Source of the DNA: CBDCUW01 sp963734865
GTDB taxonomy: Bacteria; Planctomycetota; Planctomycetia; Pirellulales; Pirellulaceae
DNA: 64,000 bases
Reading direction: 5' to 3'
NCBI GenBank assembly: GCA_963734865.1
Contig: CAVTIV010000019.1
Span: 930,001 to 994,000, forward strand
The notes beneath the pieces are model-generated. The model was not told where the DNA came from, made no database searches, and saw only the letters and a program-made list of their open reading frames with translations. This document shows positions 9,295 through 16,927 of this stretch, in pieces. Position 1 is the stretch's first letter. Every line of letters begins with the position of its first letter. A program made the translations under genes and the position numbers.

Positions 9295-10586
9295 ATCGCA
9301 GGCTCTCCCGTTACGATCTGTTCGTAAAAGCGTTCGCGGTAGGCAGCCACCAGAGCGTCACACAACGCGGGCAATGCGTCGACAAGCCCGCGTTGGGGGA
9401 GACTCTGTCCGCTGGATGGATCGACCGGCGCCGACACGTCCGATCGACGCAACGTATCCGATGGACGTACCGGTCCTTGTAAAATCGCATTTTCGAGCGA
9501 GTCGAGGTAAGCGGACATTTGCTCGACCATCTCCGCTTCAAACCTGTCGGTCATCCACCAATCGATGATCAGGCCGACCGCCAGACCGACTCCTAGCCCT
9601 ACCACCGTTCCGACGGGACCGACGAGGCTACCACCACCGGCTCCGGTTGCCGTTGCACCGGCAGTCGCCCCCAGCCCTGCGGCAGCCGAAACCGCCGCGG
9701 CCGATCCGAATCGTGCCAACAATCCGGCAACGACAGAAATCGCGGCATAGCTCCCCGCTTCGCTGATGATCAAAACGGTCAACGCGTTGTAAACACTGGT
9801 CGTCCCCTGCTGTGCCGAGTAGCCACGCAATCGTCTTGCCACCGCCTCAAAAAAGGGTTGGTACTCGTCGATGAGAACCTCCGGTAGATCGGCCGTATCA
9901 AGCGAGGCCCGCACGCTGATCAGCAAGCGTTTCTGATTCGCGTCCACTTCCTGTCGAAAGTCCTCCAGCACTTCCGAAACGTCACGCAACAAGTCAACTT
10001 CGCTGAACAGGTGCCGCTGAAATTTCTGTTGCACGTAGGCTTCGATACGTTTGTCACCCTGCCACCAGTTTCCGGGCATCCGGCGAACGATCCCCAATCG
10101 TGTCGAGATGCTGGTCAGATCCTCGACAAACGGTTCAATGCCGTCGTGATAGCCGCGTAAGAGTTGATGCAATCGCTCGATGCAGCGGTCGGCAGCCTGG
10201 CGGTTCCGACGATCGGTTTCGTCGATCCGAGGCTCCACCTGCGTATCGAAAAACAGGGCTCGCTGGACGTCACGGGCAACACTGACAGCGACCGGAACGG
10301 GTGTCGGCGTGGGAATCTCCGGCAGCGGGCCGCGAGTTTGCTGCGACGAGACCACAAAGACCAGCAGGGCAACGAGGGTTGCTCCCCAAGCCGCAGCGCC
10401 AACCGGATGTGCGGGCCCATCCCCCCCTGCGGCTCGCAGCGAGCGAACAAGATCGACGTTCACGTCGGTCGAGGATTGCTTCAGATCATGCACGGTTACT
10501 GGTACCGAAAGCGGTTGGCACACGAATGGGATGTGGATCGCGCAGTGTCTCCCTGGGCAGGCGTCCAAAAGATTATAGGGATTCAA
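9291..10586 (-). CDS. hypothetical membrane protein, partner of the downstream gene
   Basis: 431 residues, family not recognised. A transmembrane helix (WGATLVALLVFVVSS) lies at about residues 68-82; the region before it looks poorly coding, so a GTG at 10491-10493 (VHDLKQSSTDV) may be the real start. A long helical, charged domain follows, then a Gly/Ala-rich hydrophobic hairpin (GLGATAGATATGAGGGSLVG, then VVGLGVGLAVGLIIDWWM) around residues 300-340, then a soluble tail. The architecture suggests a periplasmic helical domain with a second membrane-inserting segment. It is coupled by an ATGA overlap to the gene at 8270-9294. No enzyme motif is visible. Confidence 0.6.
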   Translation of the reverse strand: MNPYNLLDACPGRHCAIHIPFVCQPLSVPVTVHDLKQSSTDVNVDLVRSLRAAGGDGPAHPVGAAAWGATLVALLVFVVSSQQTRGPLPEIPTPTPVPVAVSVARDVQRALFFDTQVEPRIDETDRRNRQAADRCIERLHQLLRGYHDGIEPFVEDLTSISTRLGIVRRMPGNWWQGDKRIEAYVQQKFQRHLFSEVDLLRDVSEVLEDFRQEVDANQKRLLISVRASLDTADLPEVLIDEYQPFFEAVARRLRGYSAQQGTTSVYNALTVLIISEAGSYAAISVVAGLLARFGSAAAVSAAAGLGATAGATATGAGGGSLVGPVGTVVGLGVGLAVGLIIDWWMTDRFEAEMVEQMSAYLDSLENAILQGPVRPSDTLRRSDVSAPVDPSSGQSLPQRGLVDALPALCDALVAAYRERFYEQIVTGEPAI

Positions 10587-10604
10587 TCAGCCGTGTGATT
10601 CGAT

Positions 10605-11218
10605 TCAGTCGCGATGCCAATGGACCTTTTGCCCGACAGGTGCCCGCGTACTTGTTGGCCAATCGGCCGCGGGATAGCCGAGATAGAACAGCCCTAGCGC
10701 GCGATCCTTGGCGGAAAGCCCCGTAAAGTCACGCATCTGTTCACTGGTCGCGGCCACGTTGGTTGACCAGAATCCACCCAATCCGTAGGCGGCGGCGGTC
10801 AGATGCATGTTCTGCACCGCGCAGGCAACCGCCTGAATCTCGTCCAACTCCGGGATCTTCTCGATCTCTTGACGCTTCATGCCGATCGCGATCACAACCG
10901 GCGCAAGCATCGCGTTGATGCTCATCCCCTCGTACTTGTTCGGTTTGAAATCTTCGGGCGACGTGATTTCCTTGTAAGTCGCCGCGAGAAACTCCGCCAA
11001 ACGACGACGTGATTCACCGCTGAACACGCTAAACCGCCAGGGCTCGGTCATCCCGTGGGTGGGCGCCAATTCGCGTTCTCCAACAGCTCGGCAACGATCG
11101 ATTCGTCGACCTCACGCGGCGAGAATTGCTTCGGCTTGACGGTCCGTCGATGCCGAATCACATCCGAGATTCGTTTCGCATCGTTCAACCTGTCGTCGTC
11201 ACTGTTTGAATGATTCAA
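10605..11218 (-). CDS. nitroreductase family protein, frameshifted
   Basis: FMN-dependent nitroreductase family. The N-terminal flavin-binding segment VIRHRRTVKPKQFSP and ELLENANW lie in one frame (from a TTG at 11216-11218; another TTG follows at MNDAKRIS), and the rest, APTHGMTEPWRFSVF ... GLGGFWSTN ... LGLFYLGYP, lies in another, starting near 11069. One missing base in GGCGCC (plus-strand 11061-11067) explains the break: adding a G gives NANWAPTHGMTEPW, the family consensus. Repaired length is about 204 residues, in the normal range. The C-terminal FYLGYP motif is the usual flavin-contact strand. Cytoplasmic; probably uses NAD(P)H. Substrate unknown. Confidence 0.75.
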
Positions 11219-11259
11219 GCGTCACCGTTTTCCGTTTTCTGGCCTCATTCACTGGAAAT

Positions 11260-11291
11260 GATCTTTCACAACGATGATCTTTCACAACGAT
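11260..11291. repeat. 16-bp perfect tandem duplication
   Basis: GATCTTTCACAACGAT occurs twice in a row (11260-11275 and 11276-11291). The second copy contains the stop codon and last codons of the minus-strand CBS gene, so the duplication falls across its 3' end. Confidence 0.85.
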
Positions 11292-11698
11292 GGACCGTTT
11301 GTCTGGCCAAAGAAGTCACAGATGAAACGCAACACATCGGTGGTTGTAAAGATCCCCACGACGAAGCCGCCATCCATGACGACGGCATTGTCTGCATCGC
11401 GCTGCAGCAATTCTCGGGCGACCTCGTCGATCGATGTGACGGGACTCACTTTCAATACGTCGGCTTGGCAGATCTCGTCGAGCCGTACGTTGTCGCCTCG
11501 ATCGGGCCACCGGGCACGGGCCGAGAGAATATCTGGCATCGAAACGACACCCTTGATGTGCGACCCGTTCATCACCGGAATGTGATCAATTTGGTTGGAT
11601 TCCATCATCGCGATTGCGTCGGCGACCGTTTCGCACCGCTCGGCTTCGACGGGCAGACGGGTCATGTATTCTCGGACGTCGGGTGCGTGTCGTTTCAT
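11282..11698 (-). CDS. CBS domain-containing protein
   Basis: Stand-alone CBS pair (Bateman module), 138 residues from MKRHAPDVREYMTRLP at 11698; the in-frame extension to 11746 adds nothing conserved. CBS1 covers about residues 10-65 (VADAIAMMESNQIDHIPVMN ... GVVSMPDIL) and CBS2 about 75-130 (SIDEVARELLQRDADNAVVM ... VGIFTTTDVLRF). Such pairs bind adenosine nucleotides and sense energy charge or regulate a partner. The partner is not obvious; the neighbouring nitroreductase is on the same strand downstream. A 16-bp tandem duplication covers the stop codon. Confidence 0.85.
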   Translation of the reverse strand: MKRHAPDVREYMTRLPVEAERCETVADAIAMMESNQIDHIPVMNGSHIKGVVSMPDILSARARWPDRGDNVRLDEICQADVLKVSPVTSIDEVARELLQRDADNAVVMDGGFVVGIFTTTDVLRFICDFFGQTNGPSL

Positions 11699-11825
11699 CA
11701 AGCGTACTCCGCGCGTCAAATGGACGAAGGAATTCCAATCATCCACAACCAGATTGCATTACCATGATGCTAACGTGCCCTTCGATCAGGGTCGAGTGTT
11801 TCGCCTGCAGCCCGGGATTCGCGTC

Positions 11826-13247
11826 ATGACCTTCCTGTCCAACCTTCGCAGCGCCGTGATTGTCCTCCTCGTGTGTCTCGTATGCACGGATGCCTGCGGC
11901 CAACTCCGTGCCGGCGCGGCCAAAGTCGACATCACTCCCGAGATGGGTGTCTCACTGGATGGCTCGATCAGCAAGAACGGGCCAGCAACGTCGGTGCATG
12001 ATCCGTTGCACGCCCGTGCCCTGGTCCTGGACGATGGAGAGCAACGTGTCGCAATCGTTGTGGTCGACCAATGCATGACCGCGCGCGAAGTGTTTGATGC
12101 GGCGAAGCAGTTGGTTCATGCAGCAACAGGTTTGCCAACCGATCACATGTTGATGGCGGCGACCCATACACATGCCGCTCCGCGAACCATTCACATCGGC
12201 CGTGAGGCGGTCGATGATCGGTACCACGAGCAACTTTCCAAGTCGATCGCCACCGCGGTGATCCAGGCTGAACAAAATCTCGCGGCGGCAAAGATTGGCT
12301 ATGCGTCGTTTGACCGCCCCGACCTGATTGCCTGCCGACGGTCTTTGTGCGAGCAAGGTAGCGTCGCGAAAAACCCGTTTGGTGAACTGGGAGAACAGAT
12401 CAAGTCGGTCGCCGGCAGTTCCAGCAAGGTGATCGAACCGGCCGGCCCGGTCGATCCACAGTTCTCGGTATTATCGGTTCAGCATGCCGACGGCAGGCCG
12501 TTGTGCCTGTTGGGTAACTTCAGCGTTCATTACTGCGGCGGTTATCAACCGGGCGCCGTCAGCGCCGATTATTTCGGTCACTTTTCCAACGCGGTCGAAT
12601 CCGCATTGGCTGTCGATGCGTCGCAGCCCGCGGTGGTCGGCATCATGTCCAACGGCACCAGTGGCGATACCGGGGCATTCCAAAGAAATTCGATCGAAAA
12701 GTTCGCACCGTTTGAAGGGATGAAGTTCTATGGACGGATGTTGGCCGAGCAGGCGATCGACGCGGCCAAACAAATCCGCTATCGCAGTGATGTTCCCATC
12801 AAAATGATCGAGAGCGAAATCGAACTCCAGATTCGGCGACCCGACCCACAACGACAACAGTGGGCCGAACAAGTGTTGGCCGATCCCGACACACCTCAGC
12901 CGCATCGCTGGTCGAAAATCTACGCCATGGAGACACAGCTGCTGGCCGAATATCCCCTCAGCGAACAGCTGAAACTGCAAGCGATCCGAATCGGCGACAT
13001 CGGAATCGCAGCGGCGCCTTGCGAAGTATTTGCCGAAACGGGTTTGGCGATCAAACGTGACAGCCCGATCAAACAGACCTTCAACATGGAACTTGCCAAC
13101 GGATACGGAGGCTATCTGCCCACCCGGCGGCAGCACGAACTGGGCGGTTACGAGACCTGGCCGGCACGATCGAGCAAGCTGGAGGTGGCTGCCGAAGAGA
13201 AAATCCGCGCCGAGTTGTCACGACTGTTGCACGCGGTCGCACCCTAA
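11826..13247 (+). CDS. neutral/alkaline non-lysosomal ceramidase-like exported protein
   Basis: Secreted metal-dependent amidase-like protein, 473 residues. The start at 11826 gives a clean signal peptide (TFLSNLRSAVIVLLVCLVC ... ACG) and is preferred over the in-frame extension to 11595, which overlaps the divergent CBS gene. Family features: RAGAAKVDITPEMG near the mature N-terminus, the metal-binding ATHTHAAP segment, GNFSVHYCGG, and IMSNGTSGDTG. Planctomycetes carry many of these hydrolases; true ceramide activity is unproven and the substrate may be another N-acyl compound. Its 3' end is 11 bases from the convergent DHDPS-like gene. Confidence 0.85.
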   Translation: MTFLSNLRSAVIVLLVCLVCTDACGQLRAGAAKVDITPEMGVSLDGSISKNGPATSVHDPLHARALVLDDGEQRVAIVVVDQCMTAREVFDAAKQLVHAATGLPTDHMLMAATHTHAAPRTIHIGREAVDDRYHEQLSKSIATAVIQAEQNLAAAKIGYASFDRPDLIACRRSLCEQGSVAKNPFGELGEQIKSVAGSSSKVIEPAGPVDPQFSVLSVQHADGRPLCLLGNFSVHYCGGYQPGAVSADYFGHFSNAVESALAVDASQPAVVGIMSNGTSGDTGAFQRNSIEKFAPFEGMKFYGRMLAEQAIDAAKQIRYRSDVPIKMIESEIELQIRRPDPQRQQWAEQVLADPDTPQPHRWSKIYAMETQLLAEYPLSEQLKLQAIRIGDIGIAAAPCEVFAETGLAIKRDSPIKQTFNMELANGYGGYLPTRRQHELGGYETWPARSSKLEVAAEEKIRAELSRLLHAVAP

Positions 13248-13258
13248 GCACCTGTCTC

Positions 13259-14299
13259 CTACGAAAGCCAACGCTGGATGTTCGCCGCCACATATTGGTC
13301 ATCGTTGAGATCTTGGTGCATCCGACAAACGCGATCCAGTTCGCTGGCTTGACCGGGTGAGAGCAGCTCGGCGGGATCAAGACATCGGTGGGAAGGCGCC
13401 AGCCCATTGCGGCGAAGGATTTCGTTCACTCCCGGGATACAACCTGCAAATCCGTTGGCGGCATCGAAGATCGCTGCGTTGGCATCGGTCAATGCCGCAT
13501 TGGCTGTTAACCATCGCGAGGGAATCAGATCGTTGTTGCGGATCGTTTTGATTTCGCCGAGCATCTCCACCGCGCGCTTCGTCCACACGGCCCATTGGCC
13601 CAACAATCCGCCTGCGAAGTATCGCTTGCTGCCGTCAAAGCAATACGGCGTCAGCAAATCGGCAATAATGTTGTCGTCATTGCCCGTATACAACGTGATG
13701 TCTTGCCGACCCGAATCGATCAGGGCGCGAATCACATCGAGAGTTTGATAGCGATTGAAAGCCGCGATCTTGATCGCGACGACGTTTTCGGTTTCCACGA
13801 ACTCGCGCCAGTAACGGTACGAATAGGTACGGCCACCAGCAGCGGCATGAAGATAGAAACCGAAGACGGGAATGACACTGGCCACGCGGCGACAATGCTT
13901 CAAAATTTCGGCTTCGGATTTATCGCGGACGGCATTCGTGGTCAACAGGCCCGCGTGATAGCCGATCGAACCGGCAAGCTCTGCCTCGCGAACCGCTTGT
14001 TCGGTGTCGCCGCAGATTCCGGCGACTCGAACAAAGGGCCGGCCCCTATCCGACAGTTCTCGATCAACGGTTTCGGCGACCAGCTTCAGGATCGGCTCGT
14101 ACAGCCCGTACCGTGAATCACGGATCGCAAACTGAGTCGTGTGCACACCCACTGCGATGCCGCCGGCGCCGGCGTCAAGGTAGTAGCGCAGCAGTGCACG
14201 TTGATGACGCTGCGACCAACTGCCATCCTCGGCCAGCGTTAGCGGGCAGGCCGGAATGACTTGCCCAGCTGCCAGGTGCACTCGCCAGTTGTCGTTCAT
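13259..14299 (-). CDS. dihydrodipicolinate synthase family (class I aldolase-like) protein
   Basis: TIM-barrel Schiff-base lyase family, 346 residues, probably acting on a keto-acid sugar derivative rather than in lysine synthesis. The Schiff-base Lys is likely in VVAIKIAAFN; the catalytic Tyr normally sits in a YNxP motif, here replaced by FGFYLHAAAG. The N-terminal G-T-T-G-E substrate loop is also absent (GGIAVGVHTTQF). Both differences mark a divergent subfamily. The start overlaps the stop of the NAD-dependent epimerase gene by one base, so the two are one operon and likely successive steps of one sugar-acid pathway. Intact, no frameshift. Confidence 0.8.
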   Translation of the reverse strand: MNDNWRVHLAAGQVIPACPLTLAEDGSWSQRHQRALLRYYLDAGAGGIAVGVHTTQFAIRDSRYGLYEPILKLVAETVDRELSDRGRPFVRVAGICGDTEQAVREAELAGSIGYHAGLLTTNAVRDKSEAEILKHCRRVASVIPVFGFYLHAAAGGRTYSYRYWREFVETENVVAIKIAAFNRYQTLDVIRALIDSGRQDITLYTGNDDNIIADLLTPYCFDGSKRYFAGGLLGQWAVWTKRAVEMLGEIKTIRNNDLIPSRWLTANAALTDANAAIFDAANGFAGCIPGVNEILRRNGLAPSHRCLDPAELLSPGQASELDRVCRMHQDLNDDQYVAANIQRWLS

Positions 14300-15327
14300 C
14301 AGTAAGCCCCGTCGCGGTTTTGGAAATGGGTCGGCTTATCGAGTGTCGCTCCACCACGCTGCAACCAATCGGCGATCCACGAAGTCATTTCATCCATGCT
14401 GACGTCAGGTTCGCCGAACATCTGGCGCGAAAGCGAGCTGTTACTGAGCCACGCCGTGGGCGCTTCTTGTCCGCGAAACGACACCTCGCAATCCAAAAGC
14501 TGCGAGAATCGATTGGCAATGGCTCGGACCGCCAACGTTTCGGCTCCGGTCACGTTCAAGATCAACGGTGGCGATGTTGCCCGTGGCAAACATTGCAGAA
14601 TATGGGCCACCGCGTCCCCCTGCCAGATCACGTTGACATAGCCCATATCGACATCGACGCAGTGCCCGGCCAAGACGCTCTTGGCGATGTCAACCAGCAC
14701 GCCGTAGGTCAAATCGACCGAATAATTCAGTCGCACCAGAGCGCAGCGCGTGCCGTGAGTCTGCGAACCGTCGATAAATGCTCGCTCGCGGCCGAGACAT
14801 GATCGCGCGTAGGCTCCCGGCGGATCTGTTTCGCCCCCTTCGGTCGAACCGCCCGATTCGGGAGTGCTGAACGAATAGACGCAGCCGGTCGATAACGCGA
14901 CGATCCGCGAGTCACGGTATCGGTCGGCCACCAACTGAGGCATCCGCACGTTCATCCGCTCAAGCAAGTCGGGGCTGGACGTTGAGCCAAACTTCACGCC
15001 GGCCAGATAGATCACGTTTTCCGCCAGCGGCAAGCGGGCAACGGCCTGTGGGTCGCTGATGTCGGCCGCGACGACGCGAAAACCACTTTGAGCGAATCGA
15101 TGTCGGGTCGCCGGCGATGAAAACCGCGAAATCGTTGTGACGGTGGCTTCGCATCCGGCCAGCTCCACCGCTCGCTTCAGCATTCCGCTGACGTGGAATC
15201 CCATCTTCCCGCCGGCGCCCAGCACGACGAAGTCTCCCCGGCAGGCGGAGATCGCGGCAACCACCGATTCGGGTGGCTGGGTGACGAAGCTATCGAGTTG
15301 GTGGACCGATTCTGGAGCCGGGCGCAT
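14299..15327 (-). CDS. NAD-dependent epimerase/dehydratase family protein
   Basis: Extended short-chain dehydrogenase fold, 342 residues from MRPAPESVHQLDSF at 15327; the extension to 15585 is low complexity and rejected. The nucleotide motif GAGGKMG (GxxGxxG) sits near residue 40, after FVVL. Strand 4/5 motifs are visible (NVIYLAGVKFG, LSTGCVYSF). The catalytic YxxxK is changed: AYARSCLGRERAF has the Tyr but Cys in place of Lys, so catalysis may differ from classical epimerases. It immediately precedes the DHDPS-like aldolase gene (1-base overlap), suggesting joint metabolism of a sugar acid. Confidence 0.8.
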   Translation of the reverse strand: MRPAPESVHQLDSFVTQPPESVVAAISACRGDFVVLGAGGKMGFHVSGMLKRAVELAGCEATVTTISRFSSPATRHRFAQSGFRVVAADISDPQAVARLPLAENVIYLAGVKFGSTSSPDLLERMNVRMPQLVADRYRDSRIVALSTGCVYSFSTPESGGSTEGGETDPPGAYARSCLGRERAFIDGSQTHGTRCALVRLNYSVDLTYGVLVDIAKSVLAGHCVDVDMGYVNVIWQGDAVAHILQCLPRATSPPLILNVTGAETLAVRAIANRFSQLLDCEVSFRGQEAPTAWLSNSSLSRQMFGEPDVSMDEMTSWIADWLQRGGATLDKPTHFQNRDGAY

Positions 15328-15583
15328 TGGAATGGGCAAAGATGAGCGATTCTGGGATGTCAATCTGACTGCGGCTGCAGATTCAGATCCTGGCAGCGTA
15401 TCCCGCCTCCACCCGCAGTTCCAGGTCGCTAAAACCCGTTTCACGGCGGGAAAGCTTGCCCTGGGCGGGTTGATTGGGGTAGGATGACCTCTCACAGCCG
15501 TCGAACGAGCTTGGGTTTGCTCATTTCGGTTTGCGGTTGTGCCCCCGCCCCACCTTCCTTCCTCTCCTTCGGCGATAGTTATC

Positions 15584-16927
15584 ATGTTGTCGATCCTTGG
15601 CCAAAAGAGCCGTTATTGCGACGGAGTTTCGCGACGCGGCTTTTTAAAAATTGGTGGCTTCTCATTCGGAGTCGGTGGATTCACACTTGCCGATCTTTTG
15701 CGTGCCGAGGCTTCCAACCCCAATCCCAAGCCTCACAAGTCGCTGATCAACATTTTCTTGGCTGGCGGTCCGCCACACCAGGACATGTGGGAGATCAAAT
15801 CCGAAGCTCCCAGTGAGGTGCGTGGCGAATTCACGCCGATCAAGACGAACGTACCGGGAATCGAGATCTGCGAAGTCTTTCCGCAGTTAGCCGGTTTGAT
15901 GGACAAGGCGGCGGTGATCCGCAGTGTGGTCGGCTGCAGTGGCGGACATGACTCGTTTCAATGTTTGTCGGGCTGGAACCCGAACGACCTGAAGAGCATT
16001 GGCGGCCGCCCAGCGATCGGCAGTGCCGTCGCCAAGTTGTACGGACCGGTCGACCCATCGGTGCCGCCCTACGTCGGTCTTGCCGACCCGACCAAGCACA
16101 GGCAGTGGTCCGATTCGGGCGATCCCGGATTCCTCGGTTCGGCGTACGCGCCATTCAAACCGGATGGACCGGGGATGAAGAACATGACGCTCAACGGCAT
16201 CACGTTGCAGCGTTTGGCAGATCGCCGCCGGCTACTCGGTCAAATTGACTCGATGCGACGTGACATCGATATCACCGGGACGATGGAGGGCATGGACGCG
16301 TTCGGACAGCGAGCGCTCGATGTGCTGACCAGCAGCAAGCTGATCGATGCCTTGGATCTTTCCAAGGAAGATCCCAGGATTGTCGAGCGTTATGGCGACG
16401 GCAAGCCATACAACTATCAATACGATGGCGCGCCAACTTGCAACGAGCATTTGTTGATCGCGCGAAGGCTGATCGAAGCAGGATCACGAGTTGTCAGTTT
16501 GAGCTTTGGTCGCTGGGACAGTCATGGCAAGAACTTTGATTTGGTCCGAGACCATGGCGGCAAGCTGGACCAATGTTTGAGCGCATTGATCGAGGATCTC
16601 GATCAACGTGGAATGCTGGACGACGTCACGATTGTCGTTTGGGGTGAATTCGGGCGAACCCCCAAGATCAACCCGGGTGCCGGTCGCGATCACTGGACGA
16701 AAGTCAGTTGTGCCTACCTTGCCGGCGGAGGCATGCAGACCGGACAAGCGATTGGATCAACCAATCGGCTTGGCGAAGAACCGGCCAACCGACCGGTGCA
16801 CATGCAAGAGATCGTCGCGACGCTGTACCACAACCTGGGCATCGATACGGCGAGCGTCGCCATCCCCGACCCCACGGGTCGACCGCAATACCTGGTCGAT
16901 CACGCCCCCGTGAGCGAGTTGATTTAG
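15584..16927 (+). CDS. DUF1501 domain-containing protein, TAT-exported
   Basis: 447 residues, first gene of a four-gene set typical of planctomycetes. Start at 15584 (MLSILGQKSRYCDGVSRRGF) leads into a twin-arginine signal SRRGFLKIGGFSFGVGGFTL. DUF1501 belongs to the alkaline phosphatase/sulfatase-like superfamily: INIFLAGGPPHQDMWEIK near residue 50, GCSGGHDSF, and the C-terminal VVWGEFGRTPKIN ... GRDHW motif that would carry metal ligands. Members are periplasmic or surface proteins of unproven activity and nearly always accompany a DUF1549/DUF1553 cytochrome. The stop codon shares a base with the GTG of that gene. Confidence 0.9.
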   Translation: MLSILGQKSRYCDGVSRRGFLKIGGFSFGVGGFTLADLLRAEASNPNPKPHKSLINIFLAGGPPHQDMWEIKSEAPSEVRGEFTPIKTNVPGIEICEVFPQLAGLMDKAAVIRSVVGCSGGHDSFQCLSGWNPNDLKSIGGRPAIGSAVAKLYGPVDPSVPPYVGLADPTKHRQWSDSGDPGFLGSAYAPFKPDGPGMKNMTLNGITLQRLADRRRLLGQIDSMRRDIDITGTMEGMDAFGQRALDVLTSSKLIDALDLSKEDPRIVERYGDGKPYNYQYDGAPTCNEHLLIARRLIEAGSRVVSLSFGRWDSHGKNFDLVRDHGGKLDQCLSALIEDLDQRGMLDDVTIVVWGEFGRTPKINPGAGRDHWTKVSCAYLAGGGMQTGQAIGSTNRLGEEPANRPVHMQEIVATLYHNLGIDTASVAIPDPTGRPQYLVDHAPVSELI

